Below, piece after piece: positions 57,641 through 64,000 of a stretch of 64,000 bases of DNA. Source of the DNA: Fasciolopsis buskii. Its lineage: Eukaryota > Platyhelminthes > Trematoda > Plagiorchiida > Fasciolidae. The stretch's first letter is position 1. Each line of letters opens with the position of its first letter. The DNA lies in NCBI GenBank assembly GCA_008360955.1, contig LUCM01011198.1:134982-198981 (forward strand), in the 5' to 3' direction. A model generated the notes under the pieces. That model was not told where the DNA came from and made no database searches. It worked only from the letters and a program-made list of their open reading frames with translations. The translations under genes and the position numbers were made by a program.

Positions 57641-59429
57641 GCCATTAGTCAGTATATCGGCTGACACCCAGTGCGGTCCCCTTGTCATTTTTGTCTGTTA
57701 CGGTTTCATCCTTCTCCTATAGCTATGCCATTTCCAACCTAGAAAACTCTATTGCGATTGCTATTTTTACATGCAGAACGAACCAGAACCTTGGACGCAA
57801 TCCGAGTGGTAAAAACATGACCGTCGCTTGATTTCTTGGTAGATCCCATGCTACCAATAACCATACTCCGGCAAAATGGCATATGCCCCGGAGCGCTTTA
57901 TTCATGTCCTGGGTTCTTCACCTCATAAATCCATTTCCAATTTCTTTTAAAGTTCCTCCACATTTCCAAATATGCTTCTAGCCACATTTCGCCCCAATTT
58001 CTATTGTGCCAACGTGCCACAGCTTTCTTCGCTTAATTACTTAACTGTTAATACGTGCGACTGAAAGTGGCACTCCAGCTTATTCCGATTGTATATTGAC
58101 GCACCGATAACCCAAGTCTGGAGCAGAACCAGACCACAATAATCCTCTCCCTTTTGTATCCCTCGTTCCCGTTCTCAACTTTTAATGAACCAAAGTCCTA
58201 TGATAAATTCTTCCTTGTTGACGACCCACGGATTGTGGCAAACATTCTTAACGTGTGCTTCAATGGCGGAACCAATAATAAATGTGTATTTCACTGACCC
58301 ATTGTCTTGAAGACGTACTGAAATGCTCCATGCACGGCCTCCATTTCCACTCCTCGAGCCGGTCAACTTTTCTGAGAAATAATCCATTATACCTCTGCGC
58401 CCACATTTCCTGGAAGCCCTTGATATCCACGATCATTCAACCACGCCAGGTTTGTTGCTCCATATTTAAGCCGACACACCTGGAACTTCGACATATGAGC
58501 GTCCGGATGATTGACTCACACTGCAACTTCGCAGCGTGGACCTGCTGCCCTCAGCGTTACCGTGTATGCACATCATAACTTGCAGTATCTGACCTTATTA
58601 ATCCACTAACTTTTGTCGCAAACCTCTTAATTACAACAAAATATCTCAGGATCAATTGCACATTATTTCCATTCAGTTTTTGTGTTATTCATGTTTGATG
58701 CCTTAATAAAGTTTCTTTTTTTTCCGTCCCCCGCCGGTATTCGGCCTTAGTTCAAAACGTGGCTATTTCCACCGGTGAATTTTGTGATTCTTTGTCTCCT
58801 TGACCACCATATTCTTGTCCTTCGCCTTAAGTTTTGATTTTTTCACGGTTAATTTTCGCTCGATTTCCCGTCCACACATCCGTTACCTCAGTGAACCACT
58901 TTTCCTTTGCAGACCACTGGCAAACTACCCCTTGAAAAGATCTAGGATATTTCTGCAGTGGCGCGCTTCGTTCCTTTTTTCAGTCTTTATTCTTTATAGC
59001 GCGAATCGTTTTAACTCTACCTATCTCAGACCCTGTATTTTACCATCTACAATCACCGTTTGAACCTACTGCTGGTGCATTTATTCACGCCACTGGATGT
59101 CAGCCGGGAAATGTACTCATTTATGTAATTATTCATGAAACTTTCGATTAAGGGTAGCTTGATGGTCTACTCTCTGAATCAAACTTAGTACCATTGAACA
59201 ATATGGCATCCAACGAGAGTAATCTTGCGTAATTTCATGAAGGATTGTTTGAACCTTGTCACAAAGGCCACCAAAAATGGAACGACCTGACGAAGGTTAT
59301 TATTAGTGTGCCACCATGGGTTCCGTAATAAAATCGAATCCTGCGTTATTGATACTCCGATCCTATCTTGCGTTTTTTCCTTCCCATCACCCAGAAACTA
59401 GATGGTTCATGTGTATGTCTTCCCTTCTG
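57641..59429. other. Intergenic, no confident feature
   Basis: Probably includes the decayed endonuclease part of the flanking LINE, but no motif could be fixed. 58680-59060 is pyrimidine-rich on the plus strand. Confidence 0.5.
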
Positions 59430-60240
59430 ATCCTAGATTAATGGCCAGTGGAGCAACCCCAGGTGGCCGGGTCCACTCCCCTTCCTGTTGTGCATCAACG
59501 ACGACCTCCACGGTATAACGTCATTTCTCTCTTCGCCAAAGGCATGAAGAAAGTCTAAAATTTTTGTCCCGATGTCTTACGCCCAAAAATTATTGACATT
59601 TCGTAATGCCTAAAGTCATTGAATTCCTGGGTACATCACTGGATGACTGAGTGATCTTTCGGAAACAGCAGAACCATGGAGTAAATATGAACTACACTTG
59701 GTGAATAGTTCGTTCCCAGTAGATGTCAATTTAGCGAGACGGGCCAAAATTATTCCTGTACCTTAAGCTATTCCAGCCGTGCTCTCACCCCAGTGGTAAA
59801 AGCAAAAATTGGTCGAGCTGAACGCAAAACTCTTAACTTGGAGCCAGGCTAATCACAACTTTCCAAGACCTACACAAGACCCATTCTGGAGTATTTCTCT
59901 CCAGTTTCTTCCAACGTGAGTCTGCGAAACAGTGGCAAATTCAATCTTCCAGCCTGCCCTTATCAAACATTTGGCTGAATTCTCTTCAAACGGGAACCAT
60001 ATGGGAGGCTGCTAGATGCTGAATCTAAACCCCTTATGGATCCGTAGTATAAAAGGAAGTAAGGTGCTCACCAGTATCATTACTACAAGTGACGAACGTA
60101 TTCCGCACCTCGCTTTAAGAACGCACTACACACTCTCTTCGAAATGCAGAGTATTTTATTCTTTCCCCGGCGCCGAAGACAGCTACCAGGTCCATTTTCT
60201 GTATAATCGAATTTTTATAATTATGGAACAAACTTTCTGA
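59430..60240 (+). mobile_element. LINE remnant, RT palm to C-terminus
   Basis: Plus-strand frames read PGPLPFLLCINDDLHGITSFL (about 59477-59540, the GxLxPxLFxxYINDLH region), KVIEFLGTSLD (59610-59645, the thumb VKDLGVTLD box) and FKTYTRPILEYFSPVSS (59868-59920, the YKTYIRPILEYCS box). A LRTHYTLSSKCRVFYSFP tail ends near 60240. Heavily mutated. Confidence 0.7.
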
Positions 60241-61152
60241 AAGGTTCCGTATTTTGTCCTCATAATTTGTCCTCTTTAAATAAGAAGTTTGACGGAGAGT
60301 TACTGCAATCTTTCTCAGTCTCCTGGATCACTCACACTGAGCCAAAGACCAAGCGTACGACATCCGTCCGGAATATTGAAAACACTGCTGGCAACAGTTA
60401 ACTTATCTCGAAAAAAGAAACCAAATTTCATTACACTAATCACTATACCAAATTACATTATCAGCCCCTGCATAATGCATTCCTGAATTCGTACTAATAT
60501 TCGGTGTAATTCTTCCGGGCAGGCAATTCTATATTTGTACAGTCACTTAAATTTGGCCGGCCTCATGTGAAAACCCTACTGTCCCTTTCCTACAGTCGGA
60601 TCTCCATCACTCTGGAACCCCAGTCATTCCCTACCGGAATAATATACCATACGTTTTGTCAAAGGCTCTTTTCTTCCCCGTCTGGCCGATTCTATCTGTC
60701 ATTTTTGTTCTCCCCTACCATTACTATGGTTCCAACTACTTGAACTCTCATAGTAAGCTCTGCAAAATATGATTTACTTCACTGCTGATGCAGCCAGTTT
60801 TAGTGCATCCTTCTGCCTTCTAAATACTTCCGTAGCTATGCCTACTGTCGCGGTTTACTGCCCGTCGGCCCAAATTTTGGTTCACTTCGTTTTTACTCAC
60901 GTGCGTATGCCTACGCGCTGGATTGACCTGTTTATCCATCTGCGAAACCCGCACAGCCGCACCCAATAACAGCATTAGCCACCACCGAGATATTTTTGCG
61001 GTGAAACATACATTAGTGCACTTTCCATTTTTGGGCTGCTCGCGCGACTGACCGTTTCCTAATCCGCAGCTGGCAGCAAGACCAGATCTATCCTAGCTTC
61101 TTTATTCAGGGCTACCCTTTTATCTTTTATCTTTTACCATCTATTTCTCTTA
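60241..61152. other. Intergenic, nothing recognised
   Basis: Short open frames only; no repeat family or gene supported. Confidence 0.5.
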
Positions 61153-61306
61153 TTATTGAAATAAAAGTGTACATCATATTTTAGGAAGGATGCCACAGCC
61201 CGAAAATTGCTGCCAAGTGAGGAAGTTGACCGGCGGTGGGAGGATTCGAACCCGCGGCATTCATGTGTAGGCATCACGACCTTATCCGCTTGGCCACTGC
61301 CGGCCT
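61153..61306 (-). mobile_element. tRNA-derived SINE, family A, copy 2
   Basis: The minus strand begins GGCCGGCAGTGGCCAAGCGG with A-box (61280-61296), B-box GGGTTCGAATCC (61242-61253), and tail ATGTACACTTTTATTTCAAT. The match to copy 1 (6301-6458) covers head, middle (GTCAACTTCC) and tail, with about 20 percent divergence by eye. Confidence 0.82.
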
Positions 61307-63540
61307 GGAAGTTAAAACTTACATCATGCTCTGAGTAACGCGATTTTGACTCGCATGGGATTGTCCATTCCTGGATACCTGGTGCATAGCTTGTCCTTCC
61401 GCCTTCCCCTGTTAACCCCCCTAGCGCATCGTAGTTATCACAATAGAGTGGGGCACAGTCAGATCCAATGCATGGGGCGAAAAACATGGAGTGGAGAGCA
61501 GGTGCGCGGGTGCAGGTAGGCTGACGGATCAAACCTCCTGCTTTCATCCCCCAAAGTCGGTTTGATATTGGGCGGCAAGCACTCGGTCAGCTACATCCAG
61601 CAGCACCGTTGGGGTAGCAGATCTCTGGTTCCAAAGTTCATGTGCAACTTGCTATACTGGCGTCCTATTGCGACTTTCCAAAGCCCTTTTAACCCAACTC
61701 TCCGAAATCGTTTATTGGCAAATAATGCGAACTGTTTTTCTGCACGTACTTCTCCATTGTTCTTATCCTTATGTTCGGGGCCCGTCATTCCTCATTAGCC
61801 CTTATTGTGACATACCAGTTAGGCCACAAAATGTTGCATCTGGCAAATGCACTTAAGAGTGTGCGCGACACTGCCTTATTGGTGTTTGACTCTCCACCAG
61901 CTAGCCGGCAGATTTCTCGTTTCCAGCTCTACCTCTACCACTGGACAATGCTAAAGCTGACAAAATCTGAATTACTCAGATTGAACCCATTGGCTCCAGT
62001 AAACTTAAACGTTAACACGATTGCATCCCAGTGCTGTCTTATCCACCTGCCACAACCATCTGCGCTCCAATATTTGGCTTGCCCTGCTGTGAGTGTCCTT
62101 TCAACATATCACCTGACTACGCATACCACGAATTTCTCTTCTTTTGCCGTCATGTTATTTTGCATTTCGTGCCACAAATTATCCACCCCACCATATGCAA
62201 TTTGTGCTGTCTCCTTTGCTCAATGATGTCACCGTTTGAAGAGACTTACCCATATCACAGACAATCCTCCACGGTCTGCTGCGTGCTTGTCGAAACAAAG
62301 TTGACTAAGTTGCACCAGCAACAATTCCCTGTAGCACCCGAGTTTCTCGGCGAAAACACTCGCTACAATCCGTGCTTTTTTCACCAGTGTCGCAAAACTA
62401 ATATAATCTTATTTGATAGACGTTTCACTCATTTAAGGTGAGTGCTTTTTTATTTTTTTCATCACTGTCGTTAAGGCACGTCATGATCAGGCAAGGTGCT
62501 TGTGTTATGAAATTGTTTAAGAGGCAAAGTGTTATCGTAACTATTATTATTTCCGTTTGCTTTGGACAAGTGCAACAACAATGGTTACAAGAACCTAAAG
62601 TATGTGTATCGCTGGCAGGTTTCCATGACTTTAGAAACCCGCGATATTTGGGTTTCTTCGGATTCTGAAAGAGAGCATTGGGGCCACGCCAACTCCATAC
62701 ACAAAAATGTAGTTAACCATTATATACAAACAGAATAGGCAGACTAGAGGCCAATTTTTCTGATCACATTCACTTTCCTGGTTCCTGGGATATTGTACTC
62801 CAGCACAGAACGTGAGCCGTTCGAAAGCCTCCACCGGTGGTCGCCGGAAAGAAATCTCGCGCAATTTATTAATGAGCTCCAAAACTTTGCAAGCAAGATA
62901 TTCACGTCTCACTTTCGGCCAAATATGAATCTTTTGTAGCATCAAGCTCTTTTATCCCGTGTCAGAACGACAGCAAAATAAAAACGTTGCCATCTTAGGC
63001 ATGCTTTGCGAAAGCCACTCAGGGCATTTGAATTTCGTACACCGATTTGACAATTATTCACTGGAATTGAAGACTTTGGGATCATTTAAGGAAATGCGCA
63101 TTCTGGAAGAGAAACATGCATAAGTCGTTAACCTTTGCAAAGATGCTGAACAAACTGATCACCGTGCGTCTGTATGGCTTCCCGAGACAGGTCGGAACAT
63201 AGCTGCGAAAATTGACATGCATTTTTGCTTCCAAAACAAAATGAAACTACAGTAAAAATTTCGAACTATAAACATGGCAAAATCTGCCAGTCCCAGAATA
63301 TCCATCTTTTCTTTTCAAACGGGATGTACGTTCGCAGATAGAAGCATTTACCGCCGTGCATCGTGATATTTGGGACGAAAACGTTTGCCCTGTTCGAGGG
63401 ACAAGCCACTCATTATATCAACATTTATTAAGCACATGTGGAACTGCCACGGCAATCATGGCTGAATTAGTTTAATTCCGGTAGCTATTACGGTTTCGCC
63501 ATTGACAATTCTGCACCATGTACCACTACCTTGTGAGCGC
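61307..63540. other. Intergenic, unassigned open frames
   Basis: Two overlapping plus-strand frames (61771-62226, 62031-62441) and a minus-strand frame (62631-62945, containing KVLELINKLREISFRR) are open for 100-150 codons but show no domain I can name. They may be decayed transposon coding. Confidence 0.45.
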
Positions 63541-63544
63541 AACA

Positions 63545-64000
63545 GCCATAAGGAGTCGAGCGAACCGGCGCCGCAAACCTTCGATGCATTTGAACATGAG
63601 GCAATCATATGATTCAGTGAATAGGTCAGCGCTATTCAATGCTTAAACTAGACGAGTATTCCAGCGCCATGTGTGAACCTGCTTAGAGAGTTGCACTTAA
63701 AAACAGACGGCTGTGTAAAGATACGCGGTGAACTACTAGGTTCATTCGGAACGAATACCGGTGTTCGACAAAAGTGTCCCGTCTCTTCATTATTGTTAGC
63801 ATTAGCCATGAAGGGGATTATGGAAGATGATTTAGAAAATCCCCGGGAAGCAGGTTTCAAAATGGCAAATAAGGAAAAACTGTGACTCAGATTATGCAGA
63901 CTGACTTGCTTTTCCGATTCTGCGAACCACGCAGGGCGTGCACTAGACAAACTACCGATGGCTGCAGCTCGGTTCGGCATGTGCCTTACGCCTTAAAAGT
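63545..64000 (+). mobile_element. RTE-type LINE, reverse transcriptase, running off the right edge
   Basis: VNLLRELHLKTDG (63672-63710), SFGTNTGVRQKCPVSSLLLA (63751-63810; the GVRQGCPxSP box with mutations), GIMEDDLENPREAGFKMAN, then a decayed DYAD box (63890-63901) and FSDSANHAGRALDKL with PMAAARFGMCLTP (63912-63990). This is the same order as the RT palm of trematode RTE elements. A stop and a frameshift occur at the DYAD box, so this copy is dead. Confidence 0.85.

Noticed and set aside
61771..62441. A host gene in the overlapping plus-strand frames
   Set aside because: Two overlapping frames, no splice structure, no recognisable domain, and transposon debris on both sides.
1..64000. CRISPR arrays, operons, phage or plasmid modules
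   Set aside because: Intron-split genes, LINEs and SINEs show eukaryotic nuclear DNA; no regularly spaced repeats or bacterial gene organisation were seen.

Overview
The window is eukaryotic nuclear DNA. It is AT-rich, genes are split by GT-AG introns of 90 bp to about 8 kb, and retroposon debris is dense. The RTE-like and CR1-like LINE remnants, tRNA-derived SINEs and hammerhead-like repeat point to a flatworm, most likely a digenean trematode (fluke) with a large, repeat-expanded genome. That placement is inference from repeat style and intron structure, not from a database search.

One gene dominates. On the minus strand, from the start codon at 55312-55314 down to 3163, I can assemble 19 exons (1,521 codons) of the SPAG17/PF6 orthologue, the large scaffold protein of the C1a projection of the ciliary central-pair apparatus. 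Every exon has AC...CT borders on the plus strand (GT-AG on the sense strand), and every junction is phase-consistent. The translated order follows human SPAG17 (as I recall it) from the N-terminus to roughly 60 percent of its length. The gene runs off the left edge: the last visible exon ends in phase 1, and no convincing next exon was found in 1-3162.

The introns carry repeats. (i) 5'-truncated RTE-type LINE fragments lie on the plus strand (about 35.57-36.01, 38.54-39.26 and 49.08-49.66 kb) and on the minus strand (32.88-33.50 kb). (ii) A decayed CR1-like LINE with a YADD motif lies at 41.9-44.1 kb (+). (iii) There are copies of a SINE-like body, including a head-to-head inverted pair around an internal tRNA-like head at 14.33-14.69 kb. 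(iv) Two copies of a short element with a hammerhead-ribozyme-like core and an AT-rich tail lie at 3.85-4.09 kb (-) and 41.01-41.26 kb (+). (v) A second tRNA-derived SINE family has copies at 6.30-6.46 and 61.15-61.31 kb. A few plus-strand open segments with good splice borders (986-1037/2134-2191, 9843-10117, 13519-13798, 28655-28805) may be nested genes or pseudogene exons; I cannot identify them firmly.

Right of the SPAG17 start (55.3-64 kb) there is no recognisable host gene. A minus-strand CR1-like LINE (about 57.64 to 55.48 kb) ends less than 200 bp from the SPAG17 start codon. A second LINE remnant lies at 59.43-60.24 kb (+), a SINE at 61.15-61.31 kb, and the reverse transcriptase of an RTE-like LINE runs off the right edge (63.55-64.0 kb, +). 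No rRNA, functional tRNA, CRISPR or prokaryotic operon was seen. I found no new multi-gene system; the main results are the gene model and the retroposon families.
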